Shown piece after piece: positions 29,101 to 35,963 of a DNA stretch of 64,000 nt. Each line of letters opens with the position of its first letter. Position 1 is the first letter of the stretch. The position numbers were made by a program, and so were the translations under genes. The notes beneath the pieces were generated by a model, which was not told the origin of the DNA, did no database searches, and worked only from the letters and a program-made list of their open reading frames with translations. This DNA is from Marinobacter sp. BW6 (GTDB lineage: Bacteria > Pseudomonadota > Gammaproteobacteria > Pseudomonadales > Oleiphilaceae), in the NCBI RefSeq assembly GCF_008107725.1, contig NZ_VIRN01000064.1, forward strand, positions 992,001 to 1,056,000. The letters are read 5' to 3'.

Positions 29101-29892
29101 CATCTGGCAAAGAACAAGGAAGAGGAAAAAATCCGCTTCCGGGACGTTGTGGCGCAGCCGCGCAAGATCATCTCCAGCCCGACCTGGTCTGGCCTGGAAG
29201 ACGAACACGTGTCCTACAACGCCGGCTACACCAACGTTCACGAGCTGATCCCCTGGCGCACCCTCACCGGGCGGCAGCAGTTCTACCAGGATCACGAGTG
29301 GATGCGCGCCTTCGGTGAAAGCCTGCTGGTCTACCGTCCGCCCATCAACACCAAGACGGTCAGCAGCATGCTGAACCAGCGCAGCAACGGTAACGCCGAG
29401 AAAGCGTTGAACTGGATTACGCCGCACCAGAAGTGGGGTATTCACAGCACCTACAGCGACAACCTGCTGATGCTGACCCTGTCCCGCGGTGGGCCAATCG
29501 TGTGGCTGAGTGAAGACGACGCCAAAGAACTGGCCATCGAGGACAACGACTGGATTGAGCTGTTCAACGCCAATGGCGCCATTGCGGCCCGGGCGGTTGT
29601 GAGTCAGCGCGTGATGCCCGGCATGGTGATGATGTACCACGCCCAGGAGCGGATCGTGAACATTCCCGGTTCGGAAATCACCGGGACTCGAGGCGGAATC
29701 CACAACTCGGTCACCCGGGTGTGCCCGAAGCCGACCCACATGATCGGCGGTTACGCCCAGTATTCCTACGGCTTCAACTACTACGGCACCGTAGGTTCCA
29801 ACCGCGACGAATTCGTGGTGGTTCGCAAGATGCACAACGTCGACTGGCTCGACGGTGAAGGCAATGACACTGTTCAGGAGGCTGTAAAATGA
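26149..29892 (+). CDS. narG: Membrane-bound nitrate reductase catalytic subunit NarG
   Basis: A 1247-residue molybdoenzyme that reduces nitrate to nitrite at the cytoplasmic face of the inner membrane. The N-terminal FS0 cluster motif is HGVNCTGSC (His50, Cys54, Cys58), and Asp223 in DWYCDLPPASPQTWGEQ is the molybdenum ligand position. It carries bis-MGD cofactor, partners NarH and NarI, and overlaps narH by four bases. The length is typical. There is no twin-arginine export signal, as expected for NarG. Confidence 0.98.
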   Translation: MSHLIDKLNYFRKKREPFANGHGETHEVSREWEDSYRQRWQHDKIVRSTHGVNCTGSCSWKIYVKNGLVTWETQQTDYPRTRPDLPNHEPRGCPRGASYSWYMYSANRLKYPLMRKHLMKLWRAARMQFNDPVEAWASIVEDPKKTAEYKPRRGMGGFVRSSWDEVNELIGASNVYTAKKHGPDRIIGFSPIPAMSMVSYAAGSRYLSMIGGVCMSFYDWYCDLPPASPQTWGEQTDVPESADWYNSGYIIAWGSNVPQTRTPDAHFFTEVRYKGTKTVAITPDYAEVSKLSDEWMNPKQGTDAALGMAMGHVILKEFHVDKPSEYFTDYVRRYTDMPYLVMLEEKDDGSFVPGRFLRASDLVDGLGEENNPEWKTIAIDEASGELTAPNGSIGYRWGEKGKWNLKQAAKGSDVNLQLSMVEKHDDVVDVAFPYFGGIEHDHFQHVEIKDILKHKLGTRKVQLADGSEGRVVTVYDLMVANYGISRGLGEDDGATSYDEVKPYTPAWQEKITGVPADKVIRIAREFADNADKTKGRSMVIVGAGMNHWYHMDMNYRGLINMLIMCGCIGQSGGGWAHYVGQEKLRPQTGWQPLAFGLDWQRPPRHMNSTSFFYAHSGQWRYEKLGVDEILSPLADKSKFSGSLIDYNVRAERMGWLPSAPQLNRNPLGIAAEAEKAGMEVSDYVAQSMKDGSLAFAAEDPEAPQNHPRNMFIWRSNLLGSSGKGHEYMLKYLLGTKSGLQGKDLGHEGGAKPKEVKWHDEAPEGKLDLLVTLDFRMSTTCLYSDIVLPTATWYEKNDLNTSDMHPFIHPLTAATDPAWEARSDWEIYKGIAKAFSKATEGHLGVEKDVVTLPLLHDAPAELGQPFDVKDWKRGECDLIPGKTAPNFITVERDYPNTYARFTSLGPLLDKLGNGGKGINWNTEKEVKFLGELNYKHIDGANAGRPKIESAIDAAEVILTLAPETNGQVAVKAWAALSEFTGLDHTHLAKNKEEEKIRFRDVVAQPRKIISSPTWSGLEDEHVSYNAGYTNVHELIPWRTLTGRQQFYQDHEWMRAFGESLLVYRPPINTKTVSSMLNQRSNGNAEKALNWITPHQKWGIHSTYSDNLLMLTLSRGGPIVWLSEDDAKELAIEDNDWIELFNANGAIAARAVVSQRVMPGMVMMYHAQERIVNIPGSEITGTRGGIHNSVTRVCPKPTHMIGGYAQYSYGFNYYGTVGSNRDEFVVVRKMHNVDWLDGEGNDTVQEAVK

Positions 29893-31463
29893 AAATCCGT
29901 TCCCAAGTCGGCATGGTGCTGAACCTGGACAAGTGCATCGGTTGCCACACCTGTTCAGTAACCTGCAAAAACGTATGGACCAGCCGTGAAGGCATGGAAT
30001 ACGCCTGGTTTAACAACGTCGAGACCAAGCCTGGTATCGGCTACCCGAAAGAGTGGGAGAACCAGGACAAGTGGAAGGGCGGCTGGATGCGTGACAGCTC
30101 CGGCAAGATCCGTCCGAAGATCGGTGGCCGTTTCCGGGTACTGGCGAACATCTTCGCCAACCCCGATCTGCCCCAGATCGACGACTACTATGAGCCGTTT
30201 GATTTCGATTACCAGCACCTGCACACCGCCGGCGATACCAAGCACCAGCCGGTTGCACGGCCGCGCTCGCTGATCTCCGGCCAGCGCATGCAGAAAATCG
30301 AATGGGGCCCGAACTGGGAAGAGATTCTCGGTACCGAGTTCGCCAAGCGTCGCAAGGACAAGAACTTTGACCAGGTGCAGGCGGATATCTACGGCCAGTT
30401 CGAAAACACCTTCATGATGTACCTGCCGCGCCTGTGCGAGCACTGCCTGAACCCGGCGTGTGTTGCCAGCTGCCCGAGTGGTGCCATCTACAAGCGTGAG
30501 GAAGACGGCATCGTCCTGATCGACCAGGACAAGTGCCGTGGCTGGCGGATGTGTGTCTCCGGCTGCCCGTACAAGAAGATCTACTTCAACTGGAAAACCG
30601 GCAAGTCCGAGAAGTGCATTTTCTGCTACCCGCGTATCGAAGCGGGCATGCCGACCGTGTGCTCCGAGACCTGTGTCGGCCGGATTCGCTATCTGGGTGT
30701 GCTGCTGTATGACGCAGACCGCATCGAGGAAGTGGCCAGCGCCCCGGGCGAGCACGAGCTGTACGAGAAGCAGCTGGAAATCTTCCTGGACCCGTTCGAT
30801 CCGAAAGTGATCGAGCAGGCGAAGAAAGATGGCATTCCGATGAATGTGATTGAAGCCGCCCAGCAGAGCCCGGTGTACAAGATGGCGGTGGACTGGAAAC
30901 TGGCCCTGCCTCTGCATCCGGAATACCGCACCCTGCCCATGGTCTGGTACGTGCCGCCCCTGAGCCCGATCCAGTCCGCGGCGGAAGCCGGTAAGGTCGA
31001 ATTCGACGGCATACTGCCGAAGATCGAAAGCCTGCGGATCCCGGTGAAGTACCTGGCCAACCTGCTCACCGCAGGTGACGAGAAGCCTATTGTCCGGGCC
31101 CTTAAGCGGATTATGGCCATGCGCCTTTACAAGCGTGCCGAGACCGTTGAAGGCAAGGAAGACCTGCGCGCCCTTGAGGAAGCCGGTTTGACCAAGGCCC
31201 AGGCGGACGAAATGTATCGCTACCTGGCTATCGCCAACTACGAGGATCGCTTCGTGATCCCCACCAGCCACCGCGAGCTGGCGAAAGAAGCCTTCCCTGA
31301 TGCCACCGCCCATGGCGAGCGCAACGGCTGCGGCTTCAGCTTTGGTGAAGGCTGCAACGGCGACAGCAAATTCAACATGTTCGGTGGCCGCAAACAGACC
31401 ACCAGCATGGTCCAGAAGCTGTCGACCGTGAAGCAGGTTGACCCCAAACAGCTGCAGGAATAA
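29889..31463 (+). CDS. narH: Nitrate reductase iron-sulfur subunit NarH
   Basis: A 524-residue electron-transfer subunit. Four ferredoxin-type Cys groups are visible: CIGCHTCSVTC, CEHCLNPACVASC, CRGWRMCVSGC and CIFCYPRIEAGMPTVCSETC. The Trp in the third group (CRGWRMC) is the hallmark of the [3Fe-4S] cluster in NarH. It passes electrons from the NarI hemes to NarG. It overlaps narG, and narJ follows after 10 bases with an AAGGAGG site. Confidence 0.98.
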   Translation: MKIRSQVGMVLNLDKCIGCHTCSVTCKNVWTSREGMEYAWFNNVETKPGIGYPKEWENQDKWKGGWMRDSSGKIRPKIGGRFRVLANIFANPDLPQIDDYYEPFDFDYQHLHTAGDTKHQPVARPRSLISGQRMQKIEWGPNWEEILGTEFAKRRKDKNFDQVQADIYGQFENTFMMYLPRLCEHCLNPACVASCPSGAIYKREEDGIVLIDQDKCRGWRMCVSGCPYKKIYFNWKTGKSEKCIFCYPRIEAGMPTVCSETCVGRIRYLGVLLYDADRIEEVASAPGEHELYEKQLEIFLDPFDPKVIEQAKKDGIPMNVIEAAQQSPVYKMAVDWKLALPLHPEYRTLPMVWYVPPLSPIQSAAEAGKVEFDGILPKIESLRIPVKYLANLLTAGDEKPIVRALKRIMAMRLYKRAETVEGKEDLRALEEAGLTKAQADEMYRYLAIANYEDRFVIPTSHRELAKEAFPDATAHGERNGCGFSFGEGCNGDSKFNMFGGRKQTTSMVQKLSTVKQVDPKQLQE

Positions 31464-31473
31464 GGAGGCGGAG

Positions 31474-32214
31474 ATGCAACTTTTAAAAGTACTGGCACGG
31501 GTGCTTGAGTACCCGACCGAAGAACTCCAGGACTCCAAAGACGCCCTGATTGCCGCTGTCCTTGAGGACAGTCGGCTGCCGAGGCAGAACAAGGAGCAAC
31601 TGCTGCGCTGTGTGGAGATGTTGTGCGATGGCGACCTCCTGGACATGCAGGAAAACTACGTCGGCATGTTCGACAAAGGCCGGGCCACGTCCCTGCTGCT
31701 GTTCGAGCACGTGCACGGCGAGTCCCGGGATCGTGGCCAGGCCATGGTGGACCTGATGGAGGAATATCGCACCAACGGTCTGGAAATCGACGCCAGGGAA
31801 CTGCCGGATTACCTGCCGCTGTTCCTGGAGTACCTCTCCACCCGCCCTTGGGACGAGATCCAGAACTGGCTGGAGGATATCCACCATATCCTGGGCTTGC
31901 TGGGTGAACGCTTGTACCAGCGGGAAAGCTTCTATCACGTGGTGATGGATTCGCTGCTGACCCTCTCCGGGCGCGCAGCAAACCGCCAGGAGCTGGCCCA
32001 GATCGTCGCCTCGGAAGAGCGGGACGACACCCCGGAGGCACTGGATAAGGTCTGGGAAGAGGAAATGGTGAAGTTCGTTGATGATCAGGGCAGCTCCTGC
32101 AGTACCGGAAGCGTTGTAGGCCAGCGCCGCCGCGAACTGGAACAGACCCAGACCATTCACCTGAGTGATCAGCTGATGACGGACGCAACACCCCGTCAGG
32201 CAGGGCGCGCCTGA
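31474..32214 (+). CDS. narJ: Nitrate reductase molybdenum cofactor assembly chaperone NarJ
   Basis: A 246-residue system-specific chaperone (MQLLKVLARVLEYPTEELQ; ENYVGMFDKGRATSLLLFEHVHGESRDRGQAM; LPDYLPLFLEYLS). It binds apo-NarG, holds it off the membrane and promotes cofactor insertion. ATG 31474 is chosen because it follows a strong AAGGAGG and matches the family start. It lies between narH and narI in the usual order. Confidence 0.95.
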   Translation: MQLLKVLARVLEYPTEELQDSKDALIAAVLEDSRLPRQNKEQLLRCVEMLCDGDLLDMQENYVGMFDKGRATSLLLFEHVHGESRDRGQAMVDLMEEYRTNGLEIDARELPDYLPLFLEYLSTRPWDEIQNWLEDIHHILGLLGERLYQRESFYHVVMDSLLTLSGRAANRQELAQIVASEERDDTPEALDKVWEEEMVKFVDDQGSSCSTGSVVGQRRRELEQTQTIHLSDQLMTDATPRQAGRA

Positions 32215-32234
32215 GGGCGCAGGAGGAAACGGAA

Positions 32235-32915
32235 ATGATGTCCTATCTGAATACACTGATTTTCGGGGTTTATCCCTACATAGCTATCGCGATCATGGTG
32301 ATTGGCACCTGGGCCCGTTACGACCAGGGCCAGTTCACCTGGAAAGCCCATTCCAGCCAGATGCTGCGCAAGAAAAACATGGTGATGGCCAGTGTGCTGT
32401 TTCATGTCGGCGTACTGGTGATCTTTTTCGGCCACCTGGTGGGCCTGCTGACTCCCCACGCGCTCTACGAGCCATTCATGACCCCTGGCACCAAGCAGGT
32501 GATGGCAATCGTGGTTGGCGGAATCGCCGGCGTGATGGCGATTGTCGGTGGCGGTATGCTCGCATGGCGCCGGCTGACCGACCCGCGCGTTCAGGCCAGC
32601 AGCACCTTTGCGGACAACATGATCATCGTCATCCTGGTCATCCAGCTGGCACTCGGCCTGCTGACTATCCTGCCCACCATGGGCCACCTGGATGGCAGCA
32701 CCATGCTCAAGTTCTCCGCCTGGGCCCAGGGTATTGTTACCCTCCAGGGCGGCGTGGCCGGCTACATTGCCGACGTGCACTGGATCTACAAGACCCACAT
32801 CTTCCTGGGCCTGACCATCTTCGTACTCTTCCCGTTCACCCGCCTGGTGCACATGCTCAGCGTGCCGGTGGAGTATTTCGGTCGGAAGTACCAGGTGGTT
32901 CGCAAGCGGGCGTAA
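32235..32915 (+). CDS. narI: Nitrate reductase cytochrome b subunit NarI
   Basis: A 226-residue membrane protein with five helices. It holds two b hemes and oxidises quinol. Conserved His occur in FHVGVLVIFFGHLVGLLTP and in WIYKTHIFLGLTIF ... FTRLVHMLS. It anchors NarGH to the inner membrane. An AGGAGG site precedes the start; ATG 32235 or 32238 are equally possible. Three REP-like palindromes follow before the parvulin gene. Confidence 0.96.
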   Translation: MMSYLNTLIFGVYPYIAIAIMVIGTWARYDQGQFTWKAHSSQMLRKKNMVMASVLFHVGVLVIFFGHLVGLLTPHALYEPFMTPGTKQVMAIVVGGIAGVMAIVGGGMLAWRRLTDPRVQASSTFADNMIIVILVIQLALGLLTILPTMGHLDGSTMLKFSAWAQGIVTLQGGVAGYIADVHWIYKTHIFLGLTIFVLFPFTRLVHMLSVPVEYFGRKYQVVRKRA

Positions 32916-32942
32916 TGGTGTGAATTGAGGTGACGGTGAAGG

Positions 32943-33073
32943 TGTCGGATTACGCGTGGCGGGGCCACGCTAATCCGACCTACCGTAGGTCGGATTAGAC
33001 GAAGTCGTAATCCGACAAATTCCCGAGCCCGAAAGACGAAACGTAGGTCGGATTAGCGAAGCCGTAATCCGAC
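32943..33073. repeat. Cluster of three REP-like palindromes
   Basis: Three related units of GTAGGTCGGATTA...TAATCCGAC type lie between narI and the parvulin gene: 32943-32983 (reverse orientation), 32985-33016 and 33043-33073. Each can fold on itself, and the first two face each other head to head like a BIME. Such elements commonly stabilise upstream mRNA or terminate transcription; no T tract is present. Confidence 0.8.
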
Positions 33074-33096
33074 AACCAGATCAAAAGGTAACCATC

Positions 33097-33903
33097 ATGC
33101 AACTGATCCCCGTTGGCGACGCCGAAAAACCCAGAAACCAGTTCCCGCCAGTCACCGTGGGTGAAACACTCATCGGCGAAGACGACATCGCCCGGGAAAT
33201 GCAGCACCACCCGGCCGAAGAAGTCGCCGAAGCCTGGCACGAAGCCGCCACAAGCCTCGTTATCCGCGAGTTGCTTCTGCAACAGGCCAGTCGCCTGAAA
33301 CTCGATGACATCGCTGATGAAGAAGACCGCATCGCGCGGGTACTGGAACTCGAGCTCAACGTCCCGGATCCCACAGAGGAAGACTGCGAACGCTTTTATA
33401 ACGCCAACCCGGCCCGCTTCCGCAGCCCAACGCTGATGGCCGTCAGCCACATCCTCCTCGCCGCCGCCCCGGACGACGTCCAGGAACGCATCCGCCAGGA
33501 AGAAGCCGGCCACCAGCTGCTGTCATCTCTGATCGACGGACGCTCCCAGTTCGCGCAACTGGCCAAACAATACTCCGCCTGCGAATCCCGCCACCAGGGC
33601 GGCAGCCTCGGCCAGATCAGTAAGGGCCAGACAGTGGAAGAATTCGAGCGCCCCGTTCTGTCCCTGGAAGAAGGCCTGAACCCGGAACTGATCGAAACCC
33701 GCTACGGCTGGCACATCGTCCGCGTTGACCAGCGAATCGACGGCCAGCAGCTCCCGTATGAACACGTCAAACCCCAGATCCGACAGTACCTGAGCGAGAG
33801 CGTAACCCGCCGGGCATTCCGTCAGTACCTGCAGGTTCTGGCAGCGGAAACCGGGGTGGAAGGAGTCGATCTGGAGCTGCCGGACTCGCCACTAATGCAG
33901 TGA
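33097..33903 (+). CDS. Parvulin-type peptidyl-prolyl isomerase (NifM/PpiC-like)
   Basis: A 268-residue protein whose C-terminal half (about 135-235) is a parvulin domain: LMAVSHILLAA, FAQLAKQYSACESRHQGGSLGQISKGQTVEEFERPVL and TRYGWHIVRVD. The N-terminal half is helical, as in NifM/SurA-type chaperones, but no signal peptide is seen, so it is probably cytoplasmic. A PpiC gene also follows narI in the Pseudomonas nar cluster. It probably helps fold nitrate reductase subunits; the client is inferred from location. Confidence 0.9.
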   Translation: MQLIPVGDAEKPRNQFPPVTVGETLIGEDDIAREMQHHPAEEVAEAWHEAATSLVIRELLLQQASRLKLDDIADEEDRIARVLELELNVPDPTEEDCERFYNANPARFRSPTLMAVSHILLAAAPDDVQERIRQEEAGHQLLSSLIDGRSQFAQLAKQYSACESRHQGGSLGQISKGQTVEEFERPVLSLEEGLNPELIETRYGWHIVRVDQRIDGQQLPYEHVKPQIRQYLSESVTRRAFRQYLQVLAAETGVEGVDLELPDSPLMQ

Positions 33904-33941
33904 GCAGGATGATCTAAAGGTTAACTCCTTGGTTTGGAGGG

Positions 33942-34051
33942 TGGTGGGCCGGTTAGCTTTCCAAAACTGTGCGGAGCCATGGATGGCGGAGCCCAAGCGC
34001 CACACGGATGTGCCGCAAGGAGCGTGTTTTGGAAAGCTAACCGGCCCACCA
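33942..34051 (-). repeat. Variable-arm cruciform element, copy 1
   Basis: Perfect 26-base inverted arms (33942-33967 and 34026-34051) enclose a 58-base centre. On the minus strand the centre differs at only 3 of 58 bases from that of copy 2 (40163-40220). The inner 11 bases of the arms (CTTTCCAAAAC) are shared with copy 2, but the outer 15 (TGGTGGGCCGGTTAG) are unrelated to copy 2 while still self-complementary. The centre contains CAC-N6-GTG and GCCATCCATGGC. It sits between the parvulin gene and the dnr promoter. Confidence 0.85.
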
Positions 34052-34106
34052 TCCTGTGCTCCAAAGTTAAAACTTCTGGTCCGCAAATAGTTAGTAACAA
34101 AACACT

Positions 34107-34120
34107 TTGAGTTAGATCAA
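34107..34120. promoter_or_regulatory. FNR/ANR/DNR box before the dnr gene
   Basis: TTGAG-TTAG-ATCAA matches nine of ten positions of TTGAT-N4-ATCAA. It lies 115 bases before the ATG of the Crp/Fnr gene, fitting anaerobic activation of a denitrification regulator by ANR. Confidence 0.65.
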
Positions 34121-34143
34121 TTACTCCCGAATAACCCCCCAAC

Positions 34144-34159
34144 TACCCCCATGGGGGGA
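34144..34159. promoter_or_regulatory. NarL-like 7-2-7 site before the dnr gene
   Basis: TACCCCC-AT-GGGGGGA is an inverted heptamer pair close to the NarL consensus, lying 37 bases downstream of the FNR-type box. NarL together with ANR activates dnr in Pseudomonas aeruginosa, which this layout mirrors. The G/C runs also make a simple palindrome, so the match could be fortuitous. Confidence 0.5.
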
Positions 34160-34234
34160 GCGATTTTTAACCGGTATCCTTCTACTATTTAAAACATGAT
34201 TTCGAATGCATGAATATGCAGAGAGGATACTCCA

Positions 34235-34984
34235 ATGGCACTGACCCAAACGGCCGAAACCCGCTACACCAAGCCCGTTCTCGTCGCTGTAAATAAACCC
34301 TTTGACGACGAAGACGGTCTCCAGGCCCTGCGCAGCCATCCACTGTTCTCGGAACTCAATGGCAAAGACCTGCAGCACCTGATCCAGCAATCCCGAAGAA
34401 TCCGACTTGGCCATCACCAGCTGCTCTATCGCCAGGACATGCCAGCGCACCATTTCTTCTTCGTGATCTCCGGCCGCCTGCGTCTTTACCGCCTGGACTC
34501 CTCCGGCATTGACCGGACCCTCGACAGCATCGCCCCTGGTGACTGTTTCGCCGAAGTCATGATCTACGCCGATCCGCCCCGGTATGCCTGCTATGCAGAA
34601 GCCCTGAAGTCCAGCGAGGTGCTGATGATCCCGGTCAAAGCCTACCAGGACATGCTGGAAAGCAATCCCGGATACGCCCAGGCAGCCCTGCGGCATTACG
34701 CCAAGCGCGCGGTTTCCAGATTCCATGACCTGGAAATCATGACCGTCCAGAGCGCCCGTGACCGCCTGATCCGCTACCTGATCGACCTGCTGCCCAACGG
34801 TGCAGAGGAGGGTGGAGAAGTAGAGTTGCCGCTACCCAAGTGTCTGGTGGCCTCCAGGCTGGCCATGCAGCCGGAAACCTTCTCCCGAATTCTGGCGGAT
34901 CTGAAGGCCAACGGCCTGGTGCGGGTCAACCGCAGCCGGCTGTTCATTTCGGATCCCCGTCGGTTGATCGAAATCAGCCAGTAA
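34235..34984 (+). CDS. dnr: Crp/Fnr-family regulator of denitrification, DNR-type
   Basis: A 249-residue cyclic-nucleotide-fold regulator (residues 30-150, with PAHHFFFVISGRLRLYRLDSSG and LDSIAPGDCFAEVMIY) and a C-terminal helix-turn-helix (CLVASRLAMQPETFSRILADLKANGLV). The Cys cluster that holds the FNR iron-sulfur centre is absent, which fits the DNR class that senses NO through heme. Its position between nar and nos genes supports a role in activating nos and other denitrification promoters. The FNR and NarL sites upstream suggest control by ANR and nitrate. The exact ligand is inferred. Confidence 0.82.
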   Translation: MALTQTAETRYTKPVLVAVNKPFDDEDGLQALRSHPLFSELNGKDLQHLIQQSRRIRLGHHQLLYRQDMPAHHFFFVISGRLRLYRLDSSGIDRTLDSIAPGDCFAEVMIYADPPRYACYAEALKSSEVLMIPVKAYQDMLESNPGYAQAALRHYAKRAVSRFHDLEIMTVQSARDRLIRYLIDLLPNGAEEGGEVELPLPKCLVASRLAMQPETFSRILADLKANGLVRVNRSRLFISDPRRLIEISQ

Positions 34985-35027
34985 TAGCCCACACTCAGGC
35001 CTCCAGGCTCCCGGACAAGGAGGAAGC

Positions 35028-35414
35028 GTGACAGCAAGAAAGCAACGACCGCTGATCTATTCATGTTCCGGCTGTTCCGATGTGGCGCAGCTGGCCAACA
35101 ATGTAGCCGTGCGGCTGGATCACGCCGGTGAATTCGAAATGTCCTGCATCTCCGGTGTTGGCGGCAAGGTGCCGTCACTGGTGAAAACCGCCAGATCCGG
35201 TCGCCCGATCACCGTGATTGATGGCTGCCCCCTGCATTGTGCTCGGGCCTGCCTGAAGAATATCGGTGTCGAGCCCGATGAGCATGTCCGGCTTTACGAC
35301 TTCGGCTTCAAGAAACACTATGGACAGAGCTACGGCGAAGACGCCGTGGAAGACGTTTGCGACGAAGTTCGCAGGCTCACCTCGTCCGACCAGCTCATTG
35401 CCCGCCAGGCGTAA
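35028..35414 (+). CDS. DGC-domain putative zinc-binding protein
   Basis: A 128-residue protein with CSGCSD near residue 14, GVGGKVPSLVKTARSG and DGCPLHCARACL near 66-77. This is the DGC domain, named for its Asp-Gly-Cys motif, predicted to bind zinc through its Cys pairs. It lies 43 bases after the dnr gene and 36 before the next small gene, with nosR following, so it may be part of a dnr accessory unit. It has no known function. Confidence 0.82.
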   Translation: MTARKQRPLIYSCSGCSDVAQLANNVAVRLDHAGEFEMSCISGVGGKVPSLVKTARSGRPITVIDGCPLHCARACLKNIGVEPDEHVRLYDFGFKKHYGQSYGEDAVEDVCDEVRRLTSSDQLIARQA

Positions 35415-35450
35415 ATCGCAGCGGCCCCGTATCAGTAAGGATTTATCAAA

Positions 35451-35852
35451 ATGATCAGCAGTTACAGTGACCTGATTCAGGCCTCCCGCAGTCAGCAGGA
35501 AGCCCAGCGGCTGTTATTCGTATTTTGCCGGGCGGAATTGCCCGATGATGCTTCAGCCGAAGAAAGAGCGGCCTTTGAACGGGGTGAGGGCGGCGCGTTG
35601 ACACCAGTGATCTGTGTGGACAAGACGCCCGATGAAGCGCCGGATTTTGAGGCGCTTGCTGAAGAATCCCGGGCCACGGGCCAACCCTGGGACGTTGTTT
35701 TCGTTGCCGCCATGTCCGGCCGCGGCGGCACGCCCCCATCCACCGATGAGGCGCAGCAGCCGCTGACCATGATGGTGGAGTCCATCCGCCTCGGCCATAT
35801 CAGTAATTACCTCCCGCTCGATTCACAAGGAAACGCTGTCAGCCTGGGCTGA
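35451..35852 (+). CDS. Conserved small protein, often mislabelled ribonucleotide reductase subunit alpha
   Basis: A 133-residue protein (MISSYSDLIQASRSQQEAQR, LLFVFCRAELPDD, GALTPVICVDKTPDEAPDF, FVAAMSGRGGTPPSTDEA, MVESIRLGHISNYLPLD). It resembles a small family in pseudomonads whose database name, ribonucleotide reductase subunit alpha, does not fit its size or motifs; real alpha subunits are around 700-1000 residues. No catalytic motif is recognised. It is the last gene before nosR. Function unknown. Confidence 0.75.
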   Translation: MISSYSDLIQASRSQQEAQRLLFVFCRAELPDDASAEERAAFERGEGGALTPVICVDKTPDEAPDFEALAEESRATGQPWDVVFVAAMSGRGGTPPSTDEAQQPLTMMVESIRLGHISNYLPLDSQGNAVSLG

Positions 35853-35902
35853 CAGCGAGAATCCGATCAGTTCCTCCGCCAGGTGTATTCAATAAGAGGT
35901 AT

Positions 35903-35916
35903 TTGATTTTCCTCTA
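35903..35916. promoter_or_regulatory. Weak FNR/DNR-like site before nosR
   Basis: TTGAT-TTTC-CTCTA has a perfect left half-site and a poor right half (three of five). It lies about 55 bases before the nosR GTG. The spacing suits DNR activation of nos genes, but the match is weak. Confidence 0.35.
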
Positions 35917-35963
35917 ATTTGCCTAGGCTAGAGCAATAAGGCGCTTTTCTCAGGGAGTCTTCT

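Larger units (their letters stand above)
33904..34234. other. Intergenic region of 331 bases: cruciform plus dnr promoter
   Basis: No gene is seen. The left half is the variable-arm cruciform (33942-34051), with weaker outer pairing (TTAACT/AGTTAA and TTGGAG/CTCCAA) extending it to about 33920-34066. The right half holds an FNR/DNR box, a NarL-like site and the start region of the Crp/Fnr gene. Confidence 0.8.

Noticed and set aside
27634-29835. A 733-aa open frame opposite narG
   Set aside because: It is a shadow of the high-GC narG codon pattern: it lacks any recognisable domain, and narG is fully supported. Similar long antisense frames opposite narH, nosZ, nosD and spoVR were left out for the same reason.
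33955-34035. The cruciforms considered as integron attC sites or tRNA-like genes
   Set aside because: They lack the R'' and R' core sites (GTTRRRY/RYYYAAC) with integron cassettes around them, and no cloverleaf can be drawn. The flanking genes are conserved nar/nos genes, not cassettes.
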